Part shown: positions 23,248 through 35,789 of the stretch, in pieces
Layout: each line of letters starts with the position of its first letter
Numbering within the stretch: the first letter of the stretch is position 1
Source of the DNA: Lepturacanthus savala
Lineage: Eukaryota; Chordata; Actinopteri; Scombriformes; Trichiuridae
Assembly: GCA_030544235.1 (NCBI GenBank)
Contig: CM060471.1
Coordinates: forward strand, 11,269,348 to 11,333,347
Direction of reading: 5' to 3'
Length of the DNA: 64,000 nucleotides
Position numbers and translations under genes: made by a program
The notes under the pieces: model-generated
Seen by the model: the letters and a program-made list of their open reading frames with translations, nothing else
Database searches by the model: none
What the model was told of the DNA's origin: nothing

Positions 23248-25766
23248 ATGCATGCAGGCGCTTTCAGACCAGTAATAGATTTCATCTGTTATTTGGAAAA
23301 TAGCCTACCTTTACACCCTTACAACAGCCTTTACAAACACCACCGCCCTTTGTCATTACCAAGACAAGACAATGCAGCAGATGATGGGAACAGAGATGGC
23401 TACCCAGCCACAAAGGTCATCAGTAACAACCAAAGAACCAGTAGACTGGACAATCTTCGCACAGAGTTACATGAGGCAAAACAACTGTTGGCCCCCAAGC
23501 AACACCTCAAGGACCTGTGCAGAAAGAAAAATCAAGAGATCAAGCTACTTAAAGAGAAAGTAGCGACTCTTACGGCAGACAACAAGCTGCCTGAACCTTT
23601 GGATGATTCCAAAAAGGTTACATCTTTGGTTCATGATTTGAACACTAAGCAAGGAAAAGACACCTTTAAATACAAAACCATACTTTTTAACTACCTGCCA
23701 AAGTAAACGTACCTGACCAAGGAGATCAACTTCACCAGTACCAGCAAGAAAACCAGCAGACTGGACACACTTCGCTCAGAGTTGGATGAGGCAAACAGAC
23801 AGTTGGCCTACCAAAATTACTTCCACGACCTGTGCATCGAAAAAGATAGAGAGAGAGATCAAGATGCTAAAACAGCAAATCGAGACTCTCACTACAGAAG
23901 ACATGCTGCCTAAACCTCTGCATAGCATTGAATCCAAAAAGGTGACATGTTGGGTTCCGCTCGCGATAGGACTACTCCTGATCGGAAACCCTGTAGAGAA
24001 CATCAGACAGAACAGACGATTCACAGAAGGAAGTAAACATGGCTCAGAAATTGAGCCAGGAGCAGTTAGTGACCAAGCTTCATGAGGTGAAGGACCCCTT
24101 TGAAAACAAAACTGCATTTCATGATAACATAGAAATGCAGCAGGAAATGGAAAGGGATATGGATCCCCAGTCCCAAAAGGTCATCAGTAACAACAAGAAA
24201 GCCAAGATAATTGACACCCTCTGCACAGAATTGGCCACCCACAAAAACCTGTGCATTGAGCGAGATCAAGAGATCACAATGCTGAAACAGCAAATTGAGA
24301 CTCTCATGAAAGGTTCACAAGAGGAGTTAAATATGGCACATAAACTGAGGCAGGAAAACTTCATGGCTGATCTCCAGAAGGAGACAGACATGAACACTGA
24401 TCAGAACTATCAATTTCATATGCTCCAAGTAGCACATAAAGATTTAAAGGTGACATACAAAAAGAGCCAGGAAAAATTCATGGCTGCGCAACAATGACTT
24501 GAAAGTGAGTACCATCAAAGACTGGATATTCTGAAACAGGAATATCAGACACTCCAAGTTGCACATGAGAAGTTAAAGATAACATACAAAAAGAGCCAAG
24601 CCCAATTCACGGCTGAGCAAAAAGTTGCACATGAGGAGTTAAAGGCTGCAAATAAATTAAGCCAAGATCAAAGCATGGCTGAGAAGAAAAAACTTGGAGC
24701 TGAGTTTCAAAACCTTCTGGATAGAATGGAACACAAACACCAGAAGCTCCAAGTTGCACATGAAGAGTTAAAGGCGGCATATAAATTGAGGAAAGACAAA
24801 TTCTTAGCTCGCCTGAAGATAGAGAATCTGAAAAAGGCTTATATGGGCAAAAAACTAGAGAAGCTTCACAAGTTTCTTGAGGAAGTAAAGGCAGGACACA
24901 AAGTGAGCCATGCTAAATTCATGGCAGAGAGAGACAGAAATGTCTCAATGAACAGCAAATTTCAGGAGCTTCAAGAGCTTCATGGCAAGTTAAAGGCCAC
25001 ACACAAATTGAGCCAGGACAAATTCATGGCTGATCTCCAGACGGAGAGAGACCGAAACGTCTCACAGAACAAAGAATTTCAGAAGCTTCAAGAGCTTCAT
25101 GAGGAATTAAAGGCGGCACATGAAGTGAGCCAGGATAAACTCATGGCTGACCTCCAGAGAGGCAGACAAACACCATACAGAGCTACAAATTCCAGAAGCT
25201 CCAAGAGCTTCATGAGGAATTAAAGGCCACACATAAATTGAGCCAGGATAAATTCATGGCTGACCTCCAGATGGTGAAAAACACAATTGCCATACAGAAA
25301 GTCAAATTTCAGAAGCTTGAAGTTATTCATAAGGAGTTAAAGGCCACACATGAATTGAGCCAGGACAAATTCATGGCTGACCTTCAGACGGCGAAAAACA
25401 CAATTGCCGTACAGAACAACAAATTTCAGAAGCTTCAGGTTTCCCATGACGACTTGAAGATGGCACATAAATTGAGCCAGGAGCAGCTATTGAGCCAGCT
25501 CCTGGTGGAGAAGGAAAAGAACATCTTTATTTTCCAAGAATTCCAGCAGCAATACACCGAAAGACACTATCCAGAGAGAATGCTGAAAATGCAGACAATG
25601 AACTCCTGGAGACTGAAGTGTCTGAAAAAAAGACCCAGAGAACAAGATTTCAAACCGGAAGCAACTCCGACATTCATTGGGGTTGAAAAAAACAAAAAGC
25701 TGGAATAGGAGAAGCAAGACTTATCTCCAGACTACAAACTCAAAACATCAAACACCTAACATCTAA
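23248..25766 (+). pseudogene. Modular coiled-coil gene, unit 2, disrupted
   Basis: Copy of the unit 1 gene, with the same ATG context, the same TAA after NYLPK (23704), the same GAGAGA shift, the same in-frame TGA (24495) and the same short 113-nt module. Differences include Gln to Leu in KIENQKKAYMG, Arg to Gln in KFRELQ and Val to Ala in ELKVAHE. An 8-bp deletion near 25560 turns IKEDTIQREC into a longer open tail that ends VEKNKKLE at 25708. The shared lesions mean the gene was broken, or has an unrecognised exon structure, before the segment duplicated. Confidence 0.7.
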
Positions 25767-26210
25767 CACAGGGGTGGGCGATGCTGGTCCAACGCTTTTG
25801 ATTCAACGAGCAGATATACACCAGATTTTAACAATCGACCATTGGTGGAATACTGGTGTGCTACTGTTGTACAAAAGCACATAACATCTCTCTAGACCAG
25901 TGTCGCCTACCTCTGTCCCCCCTCTCCCTTTGCTGGGACCTTGTCGTGGTGGAGAGGCTTGAGTGCTTCAAGGATTCTGAGAGCTCCAGCTCCTGGTGGG
26001 TTTTATCCTTAGCAGAGTGGTCTCAGATGAGGAGCAGGACTAAAGCCAGCACACTGGCCCACCAGGATGGGCCCTGTGCGTGGTGCTAACAACGTCACCC
26101 CACAAAAAATAGTATTGTTAGAGAAACTACAATGACTAAATTTATTTACATCAGTCCTATAGTAGTCCACAGCCACCCAAACTGAAAAAGTACATCAATC
26201 ACATGTTGTT

Positions 26211-26212
<2 letters not shown>

Positions 26213-26274
<62 letters not shown>
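26213..26274. repeat. TA microsatellite, unit 2, 62 bp
   Basis: Shortest of the three homologous TA runs. Confidence 0.95.
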
Positions 26275-26277
<3 letters not shown>

Positions 26278-27368
26278 TACTTTAATTACACATACTAAAG
26301 TTGTGTTAATTTGGCAGAACTGAACAAAATACCCCACAAGTGGTAAAGAAGATAATCAAGTATTTTTGTTCATGGAATATGAAGCTGTTTCCTATTTTAA
26401 ATGGACCACTGGGAACCAACTCTTTTCCTACCTATTACTGAAAGGAGATGGCCAATCAGCCAGATCTATCGGAGCAGCAGAATGTCCTTGATGCTGCTGC
26501 ATCACTGCTGGGTTGGGCTGCTGAGGTGGAGGTCACAGGAGGATTTACAATGATGGGACTGAGGAATCTCAGCAGCACATCTGAAGAGAAAAGACAAGTG
26601 TAGGACATGAGTCTAACTATAAATTAGTGCTGCCATTTTATTGCATTAATTCTATTAATTAATTACGCTGCAATTTAATGCGTTAAAAAATGTAACGCAA
26701 TTAATTATGAGTATCAATGGGGGCGAGCCTATGCTTGCGCATTTGTATTTTGGCCCTTTGAGGACCCGTAGTATTCTCGGCCGTGTTACGTCACCTGCGC
26801 CGGCAAATTAACAAGGCAGTGGTCAACAATAACAGACAAGACTCAGGAGGATGAGGCAAGTGCGTCTTCAGTCACTGAATGGAAAGTTTATTTACAAAAA
26901 GAACAGAGACAGGACGATAAAAACAAAAAGGAGTTCTCTGACTATCGGAGCAACTCCAGCCTGATGTACCATTTAAATGTGAAACATGTTCAGGCAAGTT
27001 AGATCCTGTGGGTTTTTGATTTCAGAGGTTGATACTTAAATATTAAACATTTTTGTTAACCTCTGGTAAACTATCTCATGTTCTCCTGACTTACCTGCTG
27101 TGTCAGCAGCAGATGTGGCCTCAGTGAAAGGCCTAAAGAAATGCCTGTTGGCGTCTTGTTCTTCATTTTGCCTTATTTAGAGGCATGTTATACTTCTATT
27201 ATTCATTTTTTAATTGCTATATTGAGCTTAAGTGCTTATTTGAGATAGCCTTATTTTACTTCAGAATTTTATATATTTAACTGTATTACTGTATTTGTTT
27301 TACATTTCTGAATAATGCACCTGGCCTAACTGGTTTAATGTGCTTGACCTTTACTTTTGGATTTAATT

Positions 27369-29810
27369 TAGGGCTGGGCGATATATCGATATTTGCGACA
27401 TATCGATATGTTTTATGAAATCGATGAAGATTTTGGCATATCGAATATATCTAGATATGTTCTAAATGAAAAAGATTTCGCCGCGCTGGCTATTTTCCTT
27501 AACTTTGTTTTCTAACCACCCTGCCTCCTTGCATTTTGAGTTTTAACTCCGTCTCAAATGGTTCCTGCTTCCCCTTGCGTAAGCTGTGTTTGTTTGTGTG
27601 TGCGCGCGCGCACACGTGATAACAACTCACTCAACATGGCGGCGCCCCCACACCGCCGGCTTCGCCCGATTTCTTACCAAAGAAAAGAATGAACGGCTCC
27701 ATTATATGGCAGTATTTTGGATTTAAACCGTCCGATGAGGAGCAAAAAGAGCCATTTTGCAGAGAGTGCAAGACGCCGGTGCCAGCAAAAGGATCGAGCA
27801 CCACGAACCTGTTCACCCACTTGCAGCACCACCACAAACTCCTGTACGAAGAGTGTGCCAGGCTTCGGTTCGCGGTCAAAACCACCACCACGCTTGATCC
27901 TAGGTACAAGCTCCCTAGTCACCACTTTTTTGCAAGAGAAGAACTTCCACAACTGTACACACGAGAGAGCGCGCATCGCTGCTGATCTGGCACAAGTTGT
28001 CCACTATGCACTGACAACGGACATGTGGACCAGCAGGACGTGTGAGCCGTACATGTGTGTAACAATCCATTACATCGTCGAGTGGGAGATGAAAAGTGCC
28101 TGCAGACAACCTATTTCCCACAAGACCACACTGGAGAAAACATTGCGGAGGCCCTCGGTGATGTGACAACAACTTGGATGTTCAATCCAAATCCCGTGGC
28201 CATAACCACCGACAACGGAAGCAACATTGTCAGTGTGGTGCAGAGCAAGCAGTGGCTGAGGATGCAGTGTTTTGGCCACAGGCTACATTTGGCGATCTGC
28301 GAGTTTTTCTCTCTCATTTATGCTAGCGAGAGTCCCTTATAGTGGCATATAAGTGGCGTTATTTCATTAAAGCGCCAACTTCCCTTCTCAAGAATAACAT
28401 AAACATGGCGAGTTGCATACTGAACATACTTTCTATTCAACGCCAATCTGCTTCTCCCGACTAAGTTATCATAGTTGCCAACGCATTAGCATTTAGCAAC
28501 TTCCTTTCTCAAGAATAACATAAAAATGACGAATTTCATACTTAAAAACAATTTTCTAATTAAAAACATTTAATTTAATGCAAAACTCCAAAATCACACA
28601 GGACATTAACATATGCAAGAAAAATGTGGCCGCATTTTCTTACAGCTGGAAACGGAGGAGAGAGCTGGCTGAAGCACAGCTTGAACTGAATTTGCCAGCC
28701 CACCATCTCATCACTGAGTCACCAACGCGCTGGGGTTCCCATCTCCAAATGGTGGAACGAGTGCTTGAGCAAGAGAGGGCACTCAGCAAAGTCACCTCTG
28801 TTCATAAAAAAACAAGGCCATTAGTCCTGACCTGGCAAGACATTGAAGTCCTGGAGGCAACCCAGAGAGCACTGAAGCCCCTCCAGGAGTTCACAGACGC
28901 GCTGTCTTGGGAGGGATACGTCACCCTTTCTTACGTACGACCCGTGTTGCACCTGTTCAACAGCAAGCTCCTTGCTCCTCAGGAAGGTGACGGAGAGCTG
29001 GCCAACACCATCAGGCACACCATCCTCACATACCTGAATGATAAATACTCAGAGCCCTCCACCTCTGATTTACTGGACATAGCGTCCTTTGTCGACCCCC
29101 GGTTTCAGGGGACATATGTCTGCAGTGAGAAGATGGCAGCATTGAAAGAGAGGATCATCTATGATGCTCAGGGGTTGCTTGCCAATGATGCAGCTCTGAA
29201 CCAAGCCAGGCCACAGTCTGCTGCAGAGCAGTGTGTTGTAACCGATCCAGCTCCCCCCGTTGCAAAGAAGAAAACCCTAGCCAGCTTCTTTACAGCGTCT
29301 TTACACCCCGCGAGTCCATCCACAATGAGCTGTCAAGCTATATCCAATCTGTGTGTTTGGACAGTAAGGCAGATCCTTTACAATGGTGGCGAGAGCATGA
29401 GGCAGCCTATCCTGCAGTAAGCAGCCTCACACGCAAGTACCTGTGCGTTCCTGCCACTAGCAGTCCTTCAGAAAGGATATTCAGCTGCAGTGGAAACATT
29501 GTTACATGTCAAAGGGCATCACTTAAGCCTGACACAGTTGACCGATTGGTGTTCCTGGCTCAAAATCTTGAAATGTAAAAATGTAATTTCAAGTTGTTTT
29601 TGTGAATTTTTTTTTATGGAGAAGGAAGGCAATAGTAATTCTTTTGGTCTTTTATTTAAGCCACCATCAGAGTTTATGTTTACAATTTTTATGTTTTATG
29701 TTTGCACTTTGAACCAAAATGTTTATGAATGTTCAAATATTGTTAAAATATGATGCACAAGCACTGTCTACCTTTAGGCACTTGGCTGCCTGTGAGTTTG
29801 CACCTCAATA
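27369..29810 (+). mobile_element. Inner ZBED1-like hAT, unit 2, right end deleted
   Basis: Left inverted repeat TAGGGCTGGGCGATAT preceded by ATTTAATT (27361-27368). The element stops at the junction with unit 3, so its right inverted repeat and target duplication are missing and it could not move. Confidence 0.88.
27636..29578 (+). pseudogene. hAT transposase (ZBED1-like), unit 2, decayed
   Basis: Same domains and same main frameshifts and non-coding interruption as unit 1. Here a C-to-T change creates an ATG at the BED finger (27689) that opens 98 codons of intact finger. The dimerisation domain runs to its natural end, DRLVFLAQNLEM (stop 29576-29578), which unit 1 has lost. Still broken between the domains. 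Confidence 0.85.
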
Positions 29811-30768
29811 GATAGAGAATCAGAAAAAGGCTTATATGGGCAAAAAACTAGAGAAGCTTCACAAGTTTCTTGAGGAAGTAAAGGCAGGACACAAAGTGAG
29901 CCATGCTAAATTCATGGCGGAGAGAGACAGAAATGTCTCAATGAACAGCAAATTCCAGGAGCTTCAAGAGCTTCATGGCAAGTTAAAGGCCACACACAAA
30001 TTGAGCCAGGACAAATTCATGGCTGATCTCCAGACGGAGAGAGACCGAAACGTCTCACAGAACAAAGAATTTCAGAAGCTTCAAGAGCTTCATGAGGAAT
30101 TAAAGGCGGCACATGAAGTGAGCCAGGATAAACTCATGGCTGACCTCCAGAGAGGCAGACAAACACCATACAGAGCTACAAATTCCAGAAGCTCCAAGAG
30201 CTTCATGAGGAATTAAAGGCCACACATAAATTGAGCCAGGATAAATTCATGGCTGACCTCCAGATGGTGAAAAACACAATTGCCATACAGAAAGTCAAAT
30301 TTCAGAAGCTTGAAGTTACTCATAAGGAGTTAAAGGCCACACATGAATTGAGCCAGGACAAATTCATGGCTGACCTTCAGACGGCGAAAAGCACAATTGC
30401 CGTACAGAACAACAAATTTCAGAAGCTTCAGGTTTCCCATGACGACTTGAAGATGGCACATAAATTGAGCCAGGAGCAGCTATTGAGCCAGCTCCTGGTG
30501 GAGAAGGAAAAGAACATCTTTATTTTCCAAGAATTCCAGCAGCAATACACCGAAATAAAGGAAGACACTATCCAGAGAGAATGCTGAAAATGCAGACAAT
30601 GAACTCCTGGAGACTGAAGTGTCTGAAGACAAAGACCCAGAGAACAAGATTTCAAACTGGAAGCAACTCCGACATTCATTGGGGTTGAAAAAAACAAAAA
30701 GCTGGAAGAGGAGAAGCAAGACCTATCTCCAGACTACAAACTCAAAACATCAAACACCTAACATCTAA
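29811..30768 (+). pseudogene. Modular coiled-coil gene, unit 3, 3' half only
   Basis: Starts abruptly at the IENQKKAYMG codons, directly after hAT sequence of unit 2. It keeps the last five to six modules, the 113-nt shift and the unit 1 form of the tail (EIKEDTIQREC). It has no promoter or 5' exon of its own; any transcript would have to start in hAT sequence. Confidence 0.7.
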
Positions 30769-31212
30769 CACAGGGGTGGGCGATGCTGGTCCAACGCTTT
30801 TGATTCAACGAGCAGATATACACCAGATTTTAACAATCGACCATTGGTGGAATACTGGTGTGCTACTGTTGTACAAAAGCACATAACATCTCTCTAGACC
30901 AGTGTCGCCTACCTCTGTCCCCCCTCTCCCTTTGCTGGGACCTTGTCGTGGTGGAGAGGCTTGAGTGCTTCAAGGATTCTGAGAGCTCCAGCTCCTGGTG
31001 GGTTTTATCCTTAGCAGAGTGGTCTCAGATGAGGAGCAGGACTAAAGCCAGCACACTGGCCCACCAGGATGGGCCCTGTGCGTGGTGCTAACAACGTCAC
31101 CCCACAAAAAATAGTATTGTTAGAGAAACTACAATGACTAAATTTATTTACATCAGTCCTATAGTAGTCCACAGCCACCCAAACTGAAAAAGTACATCAA
31201 TCACATGTTGTT

Positions 31213-31214
<2 letters not shown>

Positions 31215-31302
<88 letters not shown>
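31215..31302. repeat. TA microsatellite, unit 3, 88 bp
   Basis: Homologous to the runs at 17695 and 26213; length intermediate. Confidence 0.95.
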
Positions 31303-31305
<3 letters not shown>

Positions 31306-32396
31306 TACTTTAATTACACATACTAAAGTTGTGTTAATTTGGCAGAACTGAACAAAATACCCCACAAGTGGTAAAGAAGATAATCAAGTATTTTTGTTCA
31401 TGGAATATGAAGCTGTTTCCTATTTTAAATGGACCACTGGGAACCAACTCTTTTCCTACCTATTACTGAAAGGAGATGGCCAGTCAGCCAGATATATCGG
31501 AGCAGCAGAATGTCCTTGATGCTGCTGCATCACTGCTGGGTTGGGCTGCTGAGGTGGAGGTCACAGGAGGATTTACAATGATGGGACTGAGGAATCTCAG
31601 CAGCACATCTGAAGAGAAAAGACAAGTGTAGGACATGAGTCTAACTATAAATTAGTGCTGCCATTTTATTGCATTAATTCTATTAATTAATTACGCTGCA
31701 ATTTAATGCGTTAAAAAATGTAACGCAATTAATTATGAGTATCAATGGGGGCGAGCCTATGCTTGCGCATTTGTATTTTGGCCCTTTGAGGACCCGTAGT
31801 ATTCTCGGCCGTGTTACGTCACCTGCGCCGGCAAATTAACAAGGCAGTGGTCAACAATAACAGACAAGACTCAGGAGGATGAGGCAAGTGCGTCTTCAGT
31901 CACTGAATGGAAAGTTTATTTACAAAAAGAACAGAGACAGGACGATAAAAACAAAAAGGAGTTCTCTGACTATCGGAGCAACTCCAGCCTGATGTACCAT
32001 TTAAATGTGAAACATGTTCAGGCAAGTTAGATCCTGTGGGTTTTTGATTTCAGAGGTTGATACTTAAATATTAAACATTTTTGTTAACCTCTGGTAAACT
32101 ATCTCATGTTCTCCTGACTTACCTGCTGTGTCAGCAGCAGATGTGGCCTCAGTGAAAGGCCTAAAGAAATGCCTGTTGGCGTCTTGTTCTTCATTTTGCC
32201 TTATTTAGAGGCATGTTATACTTCTATTATTCATTTTTTAATTGCTATATTGAGCTTAAGTGCTTATTTGAGATAGCCTTATTTTACTTCAGAATTTTAT
32301 ATATTTAACTGTATTACTGTATTTGTTTTACATTTCTGAATAATGCACCTGGCCTAACTGGTTTAATGTGCTTGACCTTTACTTTTGGATTTAATT

Positions 32397-34927
32397 TAGG
32401 GCTGGGCGATATATCGATATTTGCGACATATCGATATGTTTTATGAAATCGATGAAGATTTTGTCATATCGAATATATCTAGATATGTTCTAAATGAAAA
32501 AGATTTCGCCGCGCTGGCTATTTTCCTTAACTTTGTTTTCTAACCACCCTGCCTCCTTGCATTTTGAGTTTTAACTCCGTCTCAAATGGTTCCTGCTTCC
32601 CCTTGCGTAAGCTGTGTTTGTTTGTGTGTGCGCGCGCGCACACGTGATAACAATTCACTCAACATGGCGGCGCCCCCACACCGCCGGCTTCGCCCGATTT
32701 CTTACCAAAGAAAAGAACGAACGGCTCCATTATATGGCAGTATTTTGGATTTAAACCGTCCGATGAGGAGCAAAAAGAGCCATTTTGCAGAGAGTGCAAG
32801 ACACCGGTGCCAGCAAAAGGATCGAGCACCATGAACCTGTTCACCCACTTGCAGCACCACCACAAACTCCTGTACGAAGAGTGTGCCAGGCTTCGGTTCG
32901 CGGTCAAAACCACCACCACGCTTGATCCTAGGTACAAGCTCCCTAGTCACCACTTTTTTGCAAGAGAAGAACTTCCACAACTGTACACACGAGAGAGCGC
33001 GCATCGCTGCTGATCTGGCACAAGTTGTCCACTATGCACTGACAACGGACATGTGGACCAGCAGGACGTGTGAGCCGTACATGTGTGTAACAATCCATTA
33101 CATCGTCGAGTGGGAGATGAAAAGTGCCTGCAGACAACCTATTTCCCACAAGACCACACTGGAGAAAACATTGCGGAGGCCCTCGGTGATGTGACAACAA
33201 CTTGGATGTTCAATCCAAATCCCGTGGCCATAACCACCGACAACGGAAGCAACATTGTCAGTGTGGTGCAGAGCAAGCAGTGGCTGAGGATGCAGTGTTT
33301 TGGCCACAGGCTACATTTGGTGATCTGCGAGTTTTTCTCTCTTATTTATGCTAGCGAGAGCCCCTTATAGTGGCATATAAGTGGCGTTATTTCATTAAAG
33401 CGCCAACTTCCCTTCTCAAGAATAACATAAACATGGCGAGTTGCATACTGAACATACTTTCTATTCAACGCCAATCTGCTTCTCCCGACTAAGTTATCAT
33501 AGTTGCCAACGCATTAGCATTTAGCAACTTCCTTTCTCAAGAATAACATAAAAATGACGAATTTCATACTTAAAAACAATTTTCTAATTAAAAACATTTA
33601 ATTTAATGCAAAACTCCAAAATCACACAGGTCATTAACATATGCAAGAAAAATGTGGCCGCATTTTCTTACAGCTGGAAACGGAGGAGAGAGCTGGCTGA
33701 AGCACAGCTTGAACTGAATTTGCCAGCCCACCATCTCATCACTGAGTCACCAACGCGCTGGGGTTCCCGTCTCCAAATGGTGGAACGAGTGCTTGAGCAA
33801 GAGAGGGCACTCAGCAAAGTCACCTCTGTTCATAAAAAAAACAAGGCCATTAGTCCTGACCTGGCAAGACATTGAAGTCCTGGAGGCAACCCAGAGAGCA
33901 CTGAAGCCCCTCCAGGAGTTCACAGACGCGCTGTCTTGGGAGGGATACGTCACCCTTTCTTACATACGACCCGTGTTGCACCTGTTCAACAGCAAGCTCC
34001 TTGCTCCTCAGGAAGGTGACGGAGAGCTGGCCAACACCATCAGGCACACCATCCTCACATACCTGAATGATAAATACTCAGAGCCCTCCACCTCTGATTT
34101 ACTGGATTTACTGTTTCAGGGGACATATGTCTGCAGTGAGAAGATGGCAGCATTGAAAGAGAGGACCATCTATGATGCTCAGGGGTTGCTTGCCAATGAT
34201 GCAGCTCTGAACCAAGCCAGGCCACAGTCTGCTGCAGAGCAGTGTGTTGTAACCGATCCAGCTCCCCCCGTTGCAAAGAAGAAAACCCTAGCCAGCTTCT
34301 TTACAGCGTCTTTACACCCCGCGAGTCCATCCACAATGAGCTGTCAAGCTATATCCAATCTGTGTGTTTGGACAGTAAGGCAGATCCTTTACAATGGTGG
34401 CGAGAGCATGAGGCAGCCTATCCTGCAGTAAGCAGCCTCACACGCAAATACCTGTGCGTTCCTGCCACTAGCAGTCCTTCAGAAAGGATATTCAGCTGCA
34501 GTGGAAACATTGTTACATGTCAAAGGGCATCACTTAAGCCTGACACAGTTGACCGATTGGTGTTCCTGGCTCAAAATCTTGAAATGTAAAAAGTTGTTTT
34601 TGTGAATTTTTTTTTATGGAGAAGGAAGGCAATAGTAATTCTTTTGGTCTTTTATTTAAGCCACCATCAGAGTTTATGTTTACAATTTTTATGTTTTATG
34701 TTTGCACTTTGAACCAAAATGTTTATGAATGTTCAAATATTGTTAAAATATGATGCACAAGCACTGTCTACCTTTAGGCACTTGGCTGCCTGTGAGTTTG
34801 CACCTCAATAAAAAAAAACTTGCTTAATTTGGTGCAGTAGATATCATAGATATCAAGATATATATCGGATATCGAGATATGGCAAAACATATCGAGATAT
34901 ATTTTTTCTACATATCGCCCAGCCCTA
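32397..34927 (+). mobile_element. Inner ZBED1-like hAT, unit 3
   Basis: Both inverted repeats and both ATTTAATT duplications (32389-32396 and 34928-34935) are present. It is the most complete end-to-end copy in the array, at 2531 bp. Confidence 0.92.
32664..34589 (+). pseudogene. hAT transposase (ZBED1-like), unit 3, decayed
   Basis: Same domain order and shared frameshifts as units 1 and 2. Private lesions: one extra A in the run at 33834-33841, which splits the frame in two, and loss of about 18 bp (ASFVDPR codons) near 34109. The C-terminal dimerisation domain is complete to DRLVFLAQNLEM. Confidence 0.85.
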
Positions 34928-35224
34928 ATTTAATTTATGAAGCACAGTTCACCAATAAAAAAATGGATTTCAGATCTTCTTTTCTTACTGTATTCATAAT
35001 ATAATTCATAATTAATATCCTAGAATTCAAATTCTTTATCAGGCGACCTTTAGCAATATGACATTAAAAATTCAATTAATTCGATGAATTAATTACAAAA
35101 TCCTGTAATTCGATAAATTCAATACATTTTTTAATTAATCGAACAGCACTACTATAAATACATGACTTCAACAATAAAAAAATATAAATAAAAATAATGA
35201 AAAACCGAAATACATGCATGATTA

Positions 35225-35226
<2 letters not shown>

Positions 35227-35306
<80 letters not shown>
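35227..35306. repeat. TA microsatellite, unit 3 distal
   Basis: Pure TA run, the counterpart of the compound repeat at 21700-21812. Confidence 0.95.
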
Positions 35307-35308
<2 letters not shown>

Positions 35309-35594
35309 GTTAGTGATGTGTGATATACAGTGACACACTTTAGACAATATGAACTAAGACAACAGTCTTACAACTAGAATATAGGAGAGGGAAATTTATA
35401 GCATTTTGATTTACTTTGATTAACTATTACAAGCTGGAAAAACGGGAGCTAACCAGATGTCAAAATGTAAACAAATATAACATGATAAAACCTGCTGAAT
35501 AAATCTAATATTTACACATTTACCGTTCAGGAAGGAACGGTAAACGTATGTTGACGTTAATAATATCATGACACCAACTTTACCATAGCATTAC

Positions 35595-35694
35595 CTCTGT
35601 CTGTTTTTCCTCATTTTCTATTTCCCTCCTCTTTTCTTCTTTTTTTTCGCTCGGCACCAGCCAGTTTGGGAGGTTTTGACTCATTTTTACGCTT
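35595..35694 (-). pseudogene. Exon-like start of a hAT-derived gene, unit 3
   Basis: Counterpart of 22102-22200. One extra base in the purine-rich stretch shifts the frame (REIENEE becomes out of frame), while the GTAATG donor-like motif is kept. Its upstream (plus-strand right) side continues into unique CG-containing sequence with an AAAATGGCGG motif on the minus strand (near 35808), which may be the original promoter of this gene. Confidence 0.35.
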
Positions 35695-35789
35695 GTTTAC
35701 GCATCAAAGACGACGTAAAGTCGAAGGTAAAGTCTGATTAGTTTGATTAGCGTGGTATGAATTTTGGCTGCGATTTCCGTAACCATGGC

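Larger units (their letters stand above)
22296..29810. repeat. Tandem segmental duplication, unit 2 (3' truncated)
   Basis: Nearly identical to unit 1 from its first base, with scattered substitutions and small indels: a 26-bp deletion in the SINE fragment, a shorter TA repeat, and an 8-bp deletion in the coiled-coil tail. It stops inside the inner hAT after GTTTGCACCTCAATA, equivalent to unit 1 position about 21271, and loses about 1.0 kb. Confidence 0.9.
26625..29810. mobile_element. Outer BED-type hAT, unit 2, right end deleted
   Basis: Left end TAGTGCTGCC preceded by the CTATAAAT duplication, as in unit 1. It retains a GTCACCTGCGCC stretch near 26790 that unit 1 lacks. The right end is lost at the unit 2/3 junction. 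Confidence 0.8.
31653..35151. mobile_element. Outer BED-type hAT, unit 3
   Basis: Complete copy with TAGTGCTGCC and inverted CAGCACTA ends and the CTATAAAT duplication on both sides (31645-31652 and 35152-35159). It contains the inner hAT at 32397-34927. Confidence 0.85.
29811..35789. repeat. Tandem segmental duplication, unit 3 (5' truncated)
   Basis: Begins inside the coiled-coil gene at the equivalent of unit 1 position about 16289, so it lacks about 2.55 kb including promoter and 5' half. It then follows unit 1 to the end of homology at GTAACCATGGC (35789). Beyond that the sequence is unique (GACGTAACCGCC), which marks the original right border of the duplicated segment. Confidence 0.9.
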
